Origin: an uncultured Acidimicrobiaceae bacterium
Lineage (GTDB): Bacteria; Actinomycetota; Acidimicrobiia; Spongiisociales; UBA5794
Length of the DNA: 51,871 nucleotides
Reading direction: 5' to 3'
NCBI GenBank assembly: GCA_947259365.1
Contig: CAMYMC010000028.1
Span: 38,130-90,000, forward strand
The translations under genes and the position numbers were made by a program. The notes beneath the pieces were generated by a model that made no database searches, was not told the DNA's origin, and worked only from the letters and a program-made list of their open reading frames with translations. This document shows, piece after piece, positions 16,708 to 24,809 of this stretch. Every line of letters begins with the position of its first letter. The first letter of the stretch is position 1.

Positions 16708-17591
16708 CGGCGCCCGCGCTGCGAACGCCCGACGAGCGGTTCGACGACCTCCCGGGATACGACTTCGAGCCCCACTGGTTCGAATGGGAGGGCCTCCGCC
16801 TCCACTACGTCGACGAGGGGAGCGGCGCGCCGGTCGTCCTCTACCACGGCGAGCCGACGTGGGCGTTCCTGTGGCGGAAGGTCATCCCGCCGATCCTCGC
16901 GACCGGGCACCGGGTCCTCGCACCCGACTACCCGGGGTTCGGTCGGTCGGACAAGCCGACCGACCCGGGGTTCTACACGTATGACCGCCACGTCGCCGCC
17001 TCGCGTGCCCTCGTCGCCCACCTCGACCTCGACGACGCCACCGCCGTGGTCCAGGATTGGGGAGGTCCGATCGGGTTGCGCACTGCCACCGAAGAGCGCG
17101 ACCGGTTCCGCAGGCTCGTGATCCTCAACACCGGGTTGTTCACCGGGAACCCGCCGGGGGAAGGATTCATGCGCTGGCGAGGCTTCGTCGAGGAGCACCC
17201 GGACCTCCCGATCGAGAGGATCATGCGGGGCTCGGCCGTGACCGCCTGGCCGGACGAGGTCATCGACGCTTACGAGGCGCCGTTCCCCTCGGCGGAGCAC
17301 AAGGTCGGAGCTCACCGGTTCCCACTCATCGTGCCACTGTCGGCCGACGATGCTGGAGCCGCCGAGATGGCCGTCACGTTGCGCGCCCTCGAAGCGTGGA
17401 CCGACCCCGTGCTCGTGATGTTCTCCGACTCCGACCCCATCTTCCACGTCAAGGTCGGCGGCAAGATGGCCGGGAAGGTGCCCGGCGCCGGGCCGCTGCA
17501 GGTCGTCGAGGGAGCCGGTCACTTCCTTCAGGAAGATCGCGGCGAGGAGGTGGGCGCACGAATTGCGGCATTCCTCACGGCGACGGGATGA
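16704..17591 (+). CDS. Haloalkane dehalogenase family alpha/beta hydrolase
   Basis: 295 residues from ATG 16704 (ATGA overlap with usp). Oxyanion motif HGEPTWAFLWRKV (49-60), nucleophile elbow VVQDWGG with Asp118 followed by the halide-binding-type Trp119, an acid at Asp242 or Asp244 (FSDSDP), and catalytic His273 (GAGHFLQED). The Asp nucleophile instead of Ser, and the position of the acid after strand 7, match the HLD-I (DhlA-like) subgroup. Relatives hydrolyse C-halogen bonds, but related proteins also act as epoxide or other hydrolases, so the natural substrate is uncertain. Confidence 0.9.
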   Translation: MTAPALRTPDERFDDLPGYDFEPHWFEWEGLRLHYVDEGSGAPVVLYHGEPTWAFLWRKVIPPILATGHRVLAPDYPGFGRSDKPTDPGFYTYDRHVAASRALVAHLDLDDATAVVQDWGGPIGLRTATEERDRFRRLVILNTGLFTGNPPGEGFMRWRGFVEEHPDLPIERIMRGSAVTAWPDEVIDAYEAPFPSAEHKVGAHRFPLIVPLSADDAGAAEMAVTLRALEAWTDPVLVMFSDSDPIFHVKVGGKMAGKVPGAGPLQVVEGAGHFLQEDRGEEVGARIAAFLTATG

Positions 17592-17607
17592 CACCCACCG
17601 CCGTGAG
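17574..17607. terminator. Hairpin across convergent stops
   Basis: CTCACGGCG (17574-17582) and CGCCGTGAG (17599-17607) are perfect 9-nt arms. Inside, GGG and CCC can pair around a 6-nt loop. The element contains the stop codons of both the dehalogenase and the Nudix gene. It is the second strongest such element in the window. Confidence 0.5.
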
Positions 17608-18132
17608 CATGGCCCGTGTGTGCCACACGAACGCACCGGGGTCATCGATCGCGGTCTGGCGGACGTCCTCGAGAGCCACCCACGCCGGGTCCGCGGTCTC
17701 CCCCGGCGCTGCTCGAGGGTCGCCGTCGCCCATGCACTCGAACACGACGTGGAGCGACGGGTAGGCGCCGTCGATGCCGGTGACGACGGCGAGCGGTCGG
17801 GCGATGCCGAACGCGATGCTCGGTTCCGCCTCCATTCGCTCCGCTGCAGCAGACACGGCGAGCAGCTCGATACCGGTCTCCTCGCGTACCTCGCGGATGA
17901 TCGCATCGACCGCCGACTCGCCGGCCCGCCACCGGCCCCCGGGAACCTCCCACCGACCCCGCACGGCTTCTCCCGGCTTGTCGCGCCGTTGCAGCAGGAT
18001 CTCCCGACGGGTTGCACCGCGGTACACGATCGCGGCGACGTTGGGCACGACCACCGCTTCGTCGCCCAATGCGGCTACGTCGAGCGTCGTCCACTCCCGG
18101 CCGGTCCACACACGGTAGGGGACGCCGCTCAC
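17575..18132 (-). CDS. Nudix hydrolase
   Basis: 185 residues from GTG 18132, which overlaps the upstream lipoprotein stop (GTGA). The Nudix box is complete: G66-x5-E72-x7-REVREETGI, with the metal-binding Glu set at 81-85. The preceding ILLQRRDKPGEAVRGRWEVPGG is typical of NTP or coenzyme pyrophosphohydrolases. Substrate unknown. It is the last gene of a three-gene minus-strand unit with two lipoproteins and converges on the dehalogenase with a 17-bp overlap. Confidence 0.93.
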   Translation of the reverse strand: MSGVPYRVWTGREWTTLDVAALGDEAVVVPNVAAIVYRGATRREILLQRRDKPGEAVRGRWEVPGGRWRAGESAVDAIIREVREETGIELLAVSAAAERMEAEPSIAFGIARPLAVVTGIDGAYPSLHVVFECMGDGDPRAAPGETADPAWVALEDVRQTAIDDPGAFVWHTRAMLTAVGVIPSP

Positions 18133-18611
18133 CTGCCCGGAACCTCGACGGCGAACGTCGTTCCGCAGAAGCCCTCCACCGAGTCCCTGGCGGCAATGAC
18201 GACGGTCTGAACGCCGACCGGGATCGCCACGCCGGACAGCGAGCGGGTGAACGGCTGCTCCGTCTCGTGCGGATGAGCGAGGGTGCGGGTGCCGAGAACC
18301 GAACCATCGAGGGCGCGCACCTCCCAGGCGTCGGCGTACTTCTCCCACCCCGTGTCCGCCGAGGCAACCGTCGCCGACACCGCGTACGTGTCCCCGGTCA
18401 CCTCGATCGTGGCCCCGACGACGTCGGCACACCCGGCGCCGGCAGCACCCGGCTGCTCCGACGTCGCCGGAACCGTGCCGACCGGCGCAGTGGTCGCGGT
18501 GCCGTCGCGGTCCGGTCCGGCGGTGACGCCGCCTTCGGTCGAACCGCACCCGGCGGCGAGGAGCACGAGCCCGCCGGCGAACCCGATCGCCCGGTGCAAC
18601 GCAGCGCTCAT
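18129..18611 (-). CDS. Secreted lipoprotein, unknown function
   Basis: 160 residues from ATG 18611 (ATGA overlap with the upstream lipoprotein). A signal peptide ends in the lipobox LVLLAAGC, with Cys about residue 22. A Gly/Thr/Pro-rich linker (about 25-55) leads to one compact domain with two further Cys (GAGCADVVGA and EGFCGTTF) that could form a disulfide. The domain reads as a beta-sandwich (alternating IEVTGDTYAVSATVAS, WEVRALDGSVLGTRTLAHPHE, VQTVVIAARDS). This resembles actinobacterial Gmad2-like or FixG-C-like immunoglobulin folds, but that match is only suggestive. Confidence 0.72.
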   Translation of the reverse strand: MSAALHRAIGFAGGLVLLAAGCGSTEGGVTAGPDRDGTATTAPVGTVPATSEQPGAAGAGCADVVGATIEVTGDTYAVSATVASADTGWEKYADAWEVRALDGSVLGTRTLAHPHETEQPFTRSLSGVAIPVGVQTVVIAARDSVEGFCGTTFAVEVPGR

Positions 18612-19174
18612 CCGTCCGGGCATTCCAGGTCGACGACGAGCCCTTCGCCGTCGGCAACGTCCTGCAAGGCCCTGCACGCAGCCCCGAGCCGCAGCTGGGC
18701 CTCTCCGAACGGCGAGGTGATGACGACGGCGCCGAGCTCGTCGATGCTGCCGATGCCGCGCACGGCTTCGATCGTGCCGGGAAGTGACGCGAGCGCATCG
18801 TCTCCGGCGGCGAGCACCTCCTCGTGCACCGCCTCCGCTACCTCGGGGGGGCGCAGTGAGCGAAGCTCGCCCATGAACCGCTCGTAGCCCTCGGCTCGCG
18901 CCGAAAGGAGGTCGACGGTCGTCGAGATCCCGAGAGCGGTCGCTCGCCCGGCGAGCTCTTCGATCTGGGCGGGGTCGTTGAGATCGAGCTCGGTCTGGAG
19001 CGACGCCAGACCGGCGGAGAGCGTCGCCTCGTACTGTGTCCCGAGATCGGTGCCTGCCCGGTCGAACCGCTGCGCCGCCGCCTCCAGCTCCGTGAAGTAC
19101 TCCGCGGTTTCCATCGCAGCGTCACCGCAGCCGGGGGCGAGGAGCACGAAGATGACGGCGCCGAGGTACCGCAT
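18608..19174 (-). CDS. Helical lipoprotein, unknown function
   Basis: 188 residues from ATG 19174. The signal peptide is short, with lipobox LLAPGC (Cys16). The mature protein is mainly long amphipathic helices (for example YFTELEAAAQRFDRAGTD and HEEVLAAGDDALASL) with two Cys near the C-terminus (GAACRALQ and LECPDG). No enzymatic motif. It is probably anchored to the outer face of the membrane and made together with the next lipoprotein and the Nudix enzyme. Confidence 0.72.
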   Translation of the reverse strand: MRYLGAVIFVLLAPGCGDAAMETAEYFTELEAAAQRFDRAGTDLGTQYEATLSAGLASLQTELDLNDPAQIEELAGRATALGISTTVDLLSARAEGYERFMGELRSLRPPEVAEAVHEEVLAAGDDALASLPGTIEAVRGIGSIDELGAVVITSPFGEAQLRLGAACRALQDVADGEGLVVDLECPDG

Positions 19175-19180
19175 CCTGCC

Positions 19181-19186
19181 ACGCTA
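19181..19186 (-). promoter_or_regulatory. -10 hexamer TAGCGT, leaderless lipoprotein operon
   Basis: Minus-strand TAGCGT ends exactly 7 nt before the A of ATG 19174. Confidence 0.5.
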
Positions 19187-19214
19187 CCCGTCCCCGACCC
19201 CGGCGCTCCCGCTG

Positions 19215-19220
19215 TAGGGT
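19215..19220 (+). promoter_or_regulatory. -10 hexamer TAGGGT, leaderless BtuF-like gene
   Basis: TAGGGT ends exactly 7 nt before the G of GTG 19227. Together with the minus-strand hexamer at 19181-19186, two leaderless promoters are packed into a 52-bp divergent gap. Confidence 0.5.
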
Positions 19221-19226
19221 CGCCGG

Positions 19227-20048
19227 GTGCGGATCGTCTCGCTTCTCCCTGCGGCGACCGACGTCATCGTGGCGCTCGGCCACGGCGCCGAGCTCGTCGG
19301 GGTCACCCACCTCTGCGACCCGCCCGGCGGCGACAGGACGATCGTCACCACGGGCGGGCACGGTGCCGCCGACCCGCACGGCCCGTACCCGGTCGACGCT
19401 GCTGCCCTCGCCGCGGTGCGTCCCGATGTCGTTCTCGCCCGTTCGACGTGCGTGAGCTGTCCGGTGCCCGGCGCACCGGTCGGACGCGGTTGCCCGATGC
19501 CGGCGGCTGTCGCCGTCCACGCCTATGACCCGACCGACCTCGCCACCGTCGTCGAGGGCGTCACCCGGATCGGGGAAGCCGTCGGCGATGTTCGCGAGGG
19601 CCTCGCGCTCGCGTCGCACATGAGGAGGCGCCTGGGATGGCTGGAGCGGTCCCTCTCCGGCGTGCCGTTGCAGCCGGTCACCGTCGTCGACGCCGTCGGT
19701 AGCCGGCCCGGCGGCGGCTGGGTGAGCGATGTCGTCGCATCGGCGCGGTGCTCTGAAGCGGCGGACGGTGGACCTGCTGCGCCCGCCACCGTCCTGGCGC
19801 TCGACAGCGGCTCCCGACGTGCCCGGGCAGGCGATGCACCCCGAGACGCATCGAGCGCGGCCGGCGGGGAGGTGTACGCCGTCGCCGCCGGGTCCCTGTC
19901 CCGGCCGGGCCCCGGCCTCGTCGACGGGGCGGAGGCCCTCGCCTGGGTCTTCCACCGCCCCCACCCCGACCTCCGGCCCGCACCGGGGACGGTGTGGAGG
20001 CTGGCCGACGGCGGATGGGCCGACGTCGGCGCGGCGACGATCGGTTAG
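19227..20048 (+). CDS. BtuF/FhuD-like helical-backbone metal-chelate-binding domain protein
   Basis: 273 residues from GTG 19227. It opens MRIVSLLPAATDVIVALGHGAELVGVTHLCD, the standard start of cobalamin/iron-chelate-binding (BtuF-like) proteins, and has the TRIGEAVG backbone helix region in the middle. No signal peptide precedes this motif, so it is probably cytoplasmic, as are many stand-alone relatives. An unusual CVSCPVPGAPVGRGC stretch gives three Cys. There is no BtuCD partner here; the neighbouring ABC protein is an exporter type. Ligand unknown. Confidence 0.8.
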   Translation: MRIVSLLPAATDVIVALGHGAELVGVTHLCDPPGGDRTIVTTGGHGAADPHGPYPVDAAALAAVRPDVVLARSTCVSCPVPGAPVGRGCPMPAAVAVHAYDPTDLATVVEGVTRIGEAVGDVREGLALASHMRRRLGWLERSLSGVPLQPVTVVDAVGSRPGGGWVSDVVASARCSEAADGGPAAPATVLALDSGSRRARAGDAPRDASSAAGGEVYAVAAGSLSRPGPGLVDGAEALAWVFHRPHPDLRPAPGTVWRLADGGWADVGAATIG

Positions 20049-21955
20049 GGCGCTTCCCCGGCGAGCTCGCGCTCCATCGAGCGGAACTGGGTCTGGTAGA
20101 GGTCGGCGTACAGACCGTCGCGCTCGAGGAGGTCGACGTGGGTCCCCGACTCGACGAGGCGGCCGCCGTCGATGACGAGGATCCGGTCGGCGCTGAGGAT
20201 CGTCGAGAGCCGGTGGGCGATGACGAGCGACGTGCGGCCCCGCATGACCCGCTCCAGCGCGTCCTGGATGAGCGCCTCCGACTGGGCATCGAGATGGGAC
20301 GTCGCCTCGTCGAGAATGAGGATCTCGGGGTCCTTGAGGATCACCCTGGCAATGGCGATGCGCTGCTTCTCCCCACCGCTCAGCCGGTAGCCCCGCTCCC
20401 CCACCACCGTCTCGAAGCCGTCCGGAAGCGACTCGATGAACTCGGCGATGTTCGCCGCTGCGACCGCGTCGACGAGTTCCTCCATCGTCGCCCTCGGCCT
20501 CGCATACCGGAGGTTGGCGGCGATCGTGTCGTGGAAGAGGTAGGACTCCTGGGTGACGACGCCGATGCTGCGGGCGACGGTGCCGAGCGGCAACGATCGG
20601 ACGTCGTGGCCATCGAGGAGCACGGCTCCCGTCGTCGCGTCGTAGAGCCGTGGCACGAGGTACGTGATCGTCGTCTTCCCCGCCCCGCTCGGCCCGACGA
20701 GGGCGACGAGCTCCCCCGGCTCCACCGTGAAGGAGAGGTCGTGCAACGCCCATGTGTCATCGGTGGGCTTGGCGGCGCCAACCTCGCCCTCCGTCATCCC
20801 CCCCCAGCCGTAGCGGCGCACGGACTCCAGCCCGTCGCCGCTCGCTCCGTAGGAGAACGACACGCCGTCGAATGCGACCCGGCCGTCGAGCCGGTCGACC
20901 GCGGCCGGCTCCGCGGCCTCGACGATGTCGTGAGGCATGTCCAGGACCTCGAAGACCCGCTCGAAAGACACGAGCGAGGTGGCGAACTCCACCCGGGCGT
21001 TGGTGAGCCCGCTGAGGGGCCCGTAGAGGCTCGTGAGGTAGAACGACATGGCGACGATCGTGCCCGCGGTGAGGACGCCGTTGACGACCATCACCGCACC
21101 GACCCAGAACACGAGAGCGGTCCCGATGGCGCTCATCACGCCCAGCGCCATGAAGAACCAGCGCCCGATGGTCGCCTGTCGGATGCCGAGGTCGCGCACG
21201 TGACTGGCCTGTTCGGCGAAGCGGGCGTCCTCGTCGCCGGTCCGGTCGAACAGCTTGACGAGGAGGGCGCCGGACACGCCGAGCGTCTCCTGCATGTGGG
21301 CGTTCATCTCCGCGTTGTGCTCCAGCTGGCGTCTCCGGATGACCCGAAGCAGCCGGCCGACCCTGCGGGAGACAACGATGAAGAACGGCAGGACGGCGAC
21401 CGAGAGCACGGTGAGGCGCCACTCCAGGCTGAACATGATCGCAAGGGTGACCAGGGCCGAGACGATGTTGGAAGCGAGCGTCACAAAGGTGCCCGTCACC
21501 GCCTGCTGAGCTCCGACGACGTCGTTGTTGAGGCGCGACATCAATTCGCCGGTCCGGGTCGCGGTGAAGAACCCGAGCGACATCCTCTGGAGGTGGCCGT
21601 ACAGCTGGCGGCGGAGGTCGAAGATGATGCCCTCGCCCACCGAGGCCGACGCCCATCGCTGCAACACGCCGAAGGCGCCGTTGACGATCGGAACCGCCAC
21701 CATCCCGATGCCGAGAAGGGTCACGAGACCGAGGTCCCGGTTCGGGATGGCATCGTCGAGCAGCCCCCGGATGAGCAGCGGCGGCAAGGCGGAGAGCGCC
21801 GAGATGACGAGGATCGTGACGAGCACGAGCACGAGGCGCGCCCGGTGGGGCCGAGCGTATCGAAGGACGCGACGGAGCAGAGCGCGGTCGACCGCCGGCC
21901 GGTCCTGCTGCTCGTCGTACCGGACGTACGACCACCATCCGCTGGAGTGGAAGAT
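20045..21955 (-). CDS. ABC exporter, fused membrane and ATPase domains (predicted ATC start)
   Basis: Up to 636 residues. The only standard start downstream, GTG 21832, would fall at the first membrane helix (LVLVLVTILVISALSALPPLLI). Upstream the frame stays open and encodes SGWWSYVRYDEQQDRP and RALLRRVLRYARPHR, a familiar N-terminus for this family. An AGGAGAA ribosome site (21962-21968) stands 6 nt before an ATC at 21955-21953, and no ATG, GTG or TTG occurs in that stretch, so ATC is proposed as the start. It has six membrane helices, then an ATPase with Walker A GPSGAGKT, signature LSGGEKQR, Walker B ILILDEAT and H-loop IAHRLST. A multidrug/lipid-type half-transporter; substrate unknown. 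Confidence 0.85.
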   Translation of the reverse strand: MFHSSGWWSYVRYDEQQDRPAVDRALLRRVLRYARPHRARLVLVLVTILVISALSALPPLLIRGLLDDAIPNRDLGLVTLLGIGMVAVPIVNGAFGVLQRWASASVGEGIIFDLRRQLYGHLQRMSLGFFTATRTGELMSRLNNDVVGAQQAVTGTFVTLASNIVSALVTLAIMFSLEWRLTVLSVAVLPFFIVVSRRVGRLLRVIRRRQLEHNAEMNAHMQETLGVSGALLVKLFDRTGDEDARFAEQASHVRDLGIRQATIGRWFFMALGVMSAIGTALVFWVGAVMVVNGVLTAGTIVAMSFYLTSLYGPLSGLTNARVEFATSLVSFERVFEVLDMPHDIVEAAEPAAVDRLDGRVAFDGVSFSYGASGDGLESVRRYGWGGMTEGEVGAAKPTDDTWALHDLSFTVEPGELVALVGPSGAGKTTITYLVPRLYDATTGAVLLDGHDVRSLPLGTVARSIGVVTQESYLFHDTIAANLRYARPRATMEELVDAVAAANIAEFIESLPDGFETVVGERGYRLSGGEKQRIAIARVILKDPEILILDEATSHLDAQSEALIQDALERVMRGRTSLVIAHRLSTILSADRILVIDGGRLVESGTHVDLLERDGLYADLYQTQFRSMERELAGEAP

Positions 21956-22012
21956 GCGCCGTTCTCCTGTTCGGGCCCGCGAGCTTACGCGCTCTCCGAA
22001 GGCTCGAGAGCG

Positions 22013-22744
22013 TCAGGCCCCGGCGGCGGCGACCTCGACGGGTTCCGCGCCGCGCAGCTGGCCGGCGAGGAGCTTGTTCGTCTCGGCCATCTGCCAGCAG
22101 AGGTCCTCGGGAAGGCTCTGGCGGCAGAACAGCTCGTAGCGGTAGTCCCCGGTCACCCAGCTGAGGCTGATGCCCTCTTCGACCACATCCGCGAGGATCT
22201 GGAACGCCACGTTGCGCTCCTCCTCCGGGGCGAGGCCGACCCGCAGCACCGCGAGGCTCCCGTCGGTGACGGTGTACGGCTCCACCCCCCAGAGCCCGAA
22301 CGCGGCCGAGACATCCCTGTCGAGAGTTGCGGACGTGGTGTCGAAGACGAGCTGGGAGGTGATCCATCTCACCTCGTCGGGGACGAGGGAAGGGAAGCGG
22401 ACGTTGGGCAGCGCCTGGGAGACCTCGAGCCGGCTCGCCTGGATGAAGCGGGTTCCCTCGCTACGCCGCTGCCACACCTTCTGGATGACGTACGACGGCT
22501 CGCCCTGGAACTGGCGCTCGATGATGTCGTTGAACCAGGTCACCGTTGAGGCGGCGACGGCGCCGACCTCCCGCTCGGTGACGGGGTCGACCAGCACGGC
22601 AATCGTCGTCGTCGTCGAATCCCCGTACACCGCCTCCTGGGAGCGCGTGCCGAGACCGTCGAGGAGCCCCGACTCGCCGCACGAGGCGAGGAGAAACGCG
22701 ACGGCGATGAGGCGCGTCGCGGTCCGGACGATGTGGGCGGTCAT
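22013..22744 (-). CDS. Lipoprotein, unknown function
   Basis: 243 residues from ATG 22744. Signal peptide with lipobox FLLASC (Cys22). After a Thr-rich linker the protein has a predicted helical PpiC/SurA-N-like run: VTEREVGAVAASTVTWFNDIIERQFQGE, LEVSQALPNVRFPSLVPDEVRWITSQLVF. No catalytic PPIase domain is recognisable, so the SurA resemblance is weak. Two Cys near the C-terminus (LFCRQSLPEDLCW) may form a disulfide. It lies 57 nt upstream of the ABC exporter on the same strand and probably shares a transcript. Confidence 0.7.
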   Translation of the reverse strand: MTAHIVRTATRLIAVAFLLASCGESGLLDGLGTRSQEAVYGDSTTTTIAVLVDPVTEREVGAVAASTVTWFNDIIERQFQGEPSYVIQKVWQRRSEGTRFIQASRLEVSQALPNVRFPSLVPDEVRWITSQLVFDTTSATLDRDVSAAFGLWGVEPYTVTDGSLAVLRVGLAPEEERNVAFQILADVVEEGISLSWVTGDYRYELFCRQSLPEDLCWQMAETNKLLAGQLRGAEPVEVAAAGA

Positions 22745-22751
22745 CGCCGCG

Positions 22752-22757
22752 AGGTTA
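22752..22757 (-). promoter_or_regulatory. -10 hexamer TAACCT, leaderless lipoprotein gene
   Basis: Minus-strand TAACCT ends 8 nt before the A of ATG 22744, with no ribosome site between. Confidence 0.5.
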
Positions 22758-22794
22758 CCGTCGAACCGCCGAAAGCCGACGCCGCCGGTCCGGC

Positions 22795-22800
22795 TACGCT
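22795..22800 (+). promoter_or_regulatory. -10 hexamer TACGCT, near-leaderless lipoate-ligase-like gene
   Basis: TACGCT ends 9 nt before GTG 22809, with no ribosome site between. Confidence 0.45.
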
Positions 22801-22808
22801 CCGACGCC

Positions 22809-23561
22809 GTGAACCGGCAGATCCGACTCGTGACGGAGGCTTACCCGGACGAGCCCGGCCTCGACACCGCGCTGTCGCGTGCGATGCTCATCCGCGCCTC
22901 CAACGGTGCGCTTCCCGAGACGTTCCGGCTGCACGTGCCGGGGCGCATCGTCGCCTTCGGCAAGCGCGACGTCCTCGAACCCGGTTACCGGCGCGCCATC
23001 GCGCTCACCCGCCGCGACGGTTACCTCCCCGTCGAGCGACTCGCCGGAGGGCGAGCCGCCGCCTTCCACGAAGGCACGCTCGCGTTCAGCTGGACGATGC
23101 CGGCGGCCGATCCCCGTCCCGGCATCCGGGCCCGCTTCGCCGCACTGGCGGAGCTCATGGTCCGGGCGTTCCGACGTCTCGGGGCGGAGGCGGAGATCGG
23201 TGAGATCCCCGGTGAGTACTGCCCCGGCGAGTGGAGCGTCAACGTCGAGGGAAGGATCAAGGTCATGGGGGTGGGCCAGCGCCTCGCCAGGCACGGCGCC
23301 CACGTCGGGGGCGTCGTCGTCGTCGCCGGGAGCGACAGGGTGAACGCGATCCTCGGCCCCGTCTACGACGCGCTCGGGCTCGAGTTCCGGCCCGGGGCAA
23401 CTGGCGCCCTCGAGGATGTGATTCCCGGCGTCGGCGTCGACGAGGCCGCCGCCGCGATCGTCGACGAGGTCGGGGCGACGGCGACCGTCGTCGAGGCGCC
23501 GATCGACCCGGCCACGAGGACACTCGCCCGCCGGCTGCTCCCGGAACACGTGCCCGGGTGA
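22809..23561 (+). CDS. Lipoate-protein ligase A-like (BPL/LplA/LipB) protein
   Basis: 250 residues from GTG 22809. The BPL/LplA catalytic-domain pattern is present: VERLAGGRAAAFHEGTLAFSW (the RxxGG-type loop), then ECPGEW-like YCPGEWSVNVEGRIKVMGVGQR with the lysine that contacts lipoyl-AMP, and GAHVGGVVVV. The C-terminal accessory region is short. It probably transfers lipoate or octanoate to a carrier domain, though paralogues with other acyl substrates exist. No lipoyl-dependent complex genes are nearby. Confidence 0.85.
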   Translation: MNRQIRLVTEAYPDEPGLDTALSRAMLIRASNGALPETFRLHVPGRIVAFGKRDVLEPGYRRAIALTRRDGYLPVERLAGGRAAAFHEGTLAFSWTMPAADPRPGIRARFAALAELMVRAFRRLGAEAEIGEIPGEYCPGEWSVNVEGRIKVMGVGQRLARHGAHVGGVVVVAGSDRVNAILGPVYDALGLEFRPGATGALEDVIPGVGVDEAAAAIVDEVGATATVVEAPIDPATRTLARRLLPEHVPG

Positions 23562-23586
23562 CCTTGTCGGCACCCACGTGAGCGCG

Positions 23587-23592
23587 TAGCCT
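23587..23592 (+). promoter_or_regulatory. -10 hexamer TAGCCT, near-leaderless aroQ fusion gene
   Basis: TAGCCT ends 9 nt before ATG 23601, with no ribosome site between. Confidence 0.45.
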
Positions 23593-23600
23593 CGCCGGAC

Positions 23601-24800
23601 ATGCGGCGCGTCCTGGTGGTCAACGGCCCGAACCTCGACCTGCTGGGACGCCGCGAACCCGAGGTCTACGGATCGACGACCTACGCCGAGCTGGAATCGT
23701 GGCTGACGGTCTGGGGCGACGAGCTGGGACTCGAGGTTGCGGCGTTCCAGTCCAACCACGAGGGAGCGATCATCGATGCGCTCCACGATGCCACCGGCAC
23801 GTTCGACGGCGTCGTGCTCAACGGTGGCGCCTACACCCACTACAGCTATGCCATCCACGACGCGATCGTTGCGTGCGGGGTGCCCACCGTCGAGGTCCAC
23901 ATCTCGAACATCCGGGCGCGCGAGCCATGGCGCCGGGTCTCGGTGACCGCCCCGGCATGCGAGTACCTCATCTACGGGCGCGGCCTGCGCGGCTACCGGG
24001 ATGCGATGGCCCGGCTCGTCAACAGCTCCGCCTTCCCTCCGCAGCGGATCCCCTACGGCGACGGCCCGGACCGCTTCGGTGAGCTCAGGGTGCCCCCGGG
24101 TTCGGGGCCCCACCCGGTGGCGGTCCTCGTCCACGGTGGGTTCTGGGCGGACGCCTGGACCGGAGACCTTCTCGACGGCGTGGCGATCGATCTCGTCGAG
24201 CGGGGCTGGGCGGCGTGGAACCTCGAATACCGGCGCGTCGGCGGCGGCGGGGGCTGGCCGGTCACACTCGAGGACGTCGCCGCCGGGGTCGATGCGCTCG
24301 CCGACATCGGACCGGAGCACGATCTGGACACGAGCCGTGTTGCCGTCGTCGGCCATTCGGCCGGCGGCCAACTCGCACTGTGGTCGGTGGTGCGCCCCCA
24401 TCTCTACGACGAGCAACCCACCGGAGCCCCCGTGGTGCATGCCTCGGCGGCGCTCGTCCTCGCCGGAGTGACCGACCTCGCCGAGGCCCACCGGCTCAGC
24501 CTCGGAGCCGGAGCCGTCGAGGCGTTCCTCCGCCGCACCCCGGAGTCGGGACCCGATCGCTACGAGGCTGCATCCCCCAGCGGCCTCCTCCCCCTCCGGG
24601 TCCGCGTGGTCGTCGTCCACGGCAGCGCTGACGAACTGGTCCCCGTCGAGATGTCGGAGGTCTTCGCCGCCGTGGCGACCGATGGTGGTGACGACGTGAC
24701 GCTGCTCGTTGTCGATGGAGCCGACCACTTCGACCTCATCGACCCCGCACACCGGGGATGGCGGGAGGCGGCGGCGCTGCTGACCGGCGCCGCGGGCTAG
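23601..24800 (+). CDS. aroQ: Type II 3-dehydroquinate dehydratase fused to an alpha/beta hydrolase
   Basis: 399 residues in one uninterrupted frame. Residues 1-142 are a complete type II dehydroquinase: [17 protein letters not shown] with Asn11, Arg18 and catalytic Tyr23, [15 protein letters not shown] (74-80), EVHISN with Glu98 and His100, and the lid-following IYGRGLRGY. Residues 150-399 are a complete esterase-type hydrolase: HGGFW (178-182), nucleophile Ser253 in GHSAGG, Asp344 in HGSADE and His376 in GADHFD, closest in pattern to kynurenine-formamidase/carboxylesterase relatives. The first half makes 3-dehydroshikimate; the hydrolase substrate is unknown. No shikimate-pathway gene is adjacent. 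Its stop shares CTAG with the opposing aspC gene. Confidence 0.92.
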   Translation: MRRVLVVNGPNLDLLGRREPEVYGSTTYAELESWLTVWGDELGLEVAAFQSNHEGAIIDALHDATGTFDGVVLNGGAYTHYSYAIHDAIVACGVPTVEVHISNIRAREPWRRVSVTAPACEYLIYGRGLRGYRDAMARLVNSSAFPPQRIPYGDGPDRFGELRVPPGSGPHPVAVLVHGGFWADAWTGDLLDGVAIDLVERGWAAWNLEYRRVGGGGGWPVTLEDVAAGVDALADIGPEHDLDTSRVAVVGHSAGGQLALWSVVRPHLYDEQPTGAPVVHASAALVLAGVTDLAEAHRLSLGAGAVEAFLRRTPESGPDRYEAASPSGLLPLRVRVVVVHGSADELVPVEMSEVFAAVATDGGDDVTLLVVDGADHFDLIDPAHRGWREAAALLTGAAG

Positions 24801-24809
24801 CCCGCGGCG
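24788..24809. terminator. 22-bp perfect palindrome containing both convergent stop codons
   Basis: A perfect palindrome centred between 24798 and 24799. Its middle CTAG supplies TAG to both strands (24798-24800 plus, 24799-24797 minus). As RNA it forms a 9-bp all-GC stem with a CUAG tetraloop in either direction. No U-tract follows, so classic intrinsic termination is not certain. Confidence 0.6.

Noticed and set aside
20061..20070. Palindrome GCGAGCTCGC near the convergent BtuF-like/ABC ends
   Set aside because: Inside the ABC coding sequence, short, and common at this GC content.
20045..21832. GTG 21832 as the ABC exporter start
   Set aside because: It would begin at the first membrane helix and drop the conserved WWSYVRYDE segment; no ribosome site precedes it.
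19994..22549. 851-codon plus-strand open frame opposite the ABC exporter and lipoprotein
   Set aside because: Antisense shadow, rich in Asp, Glu, Arg and His, with no domain.
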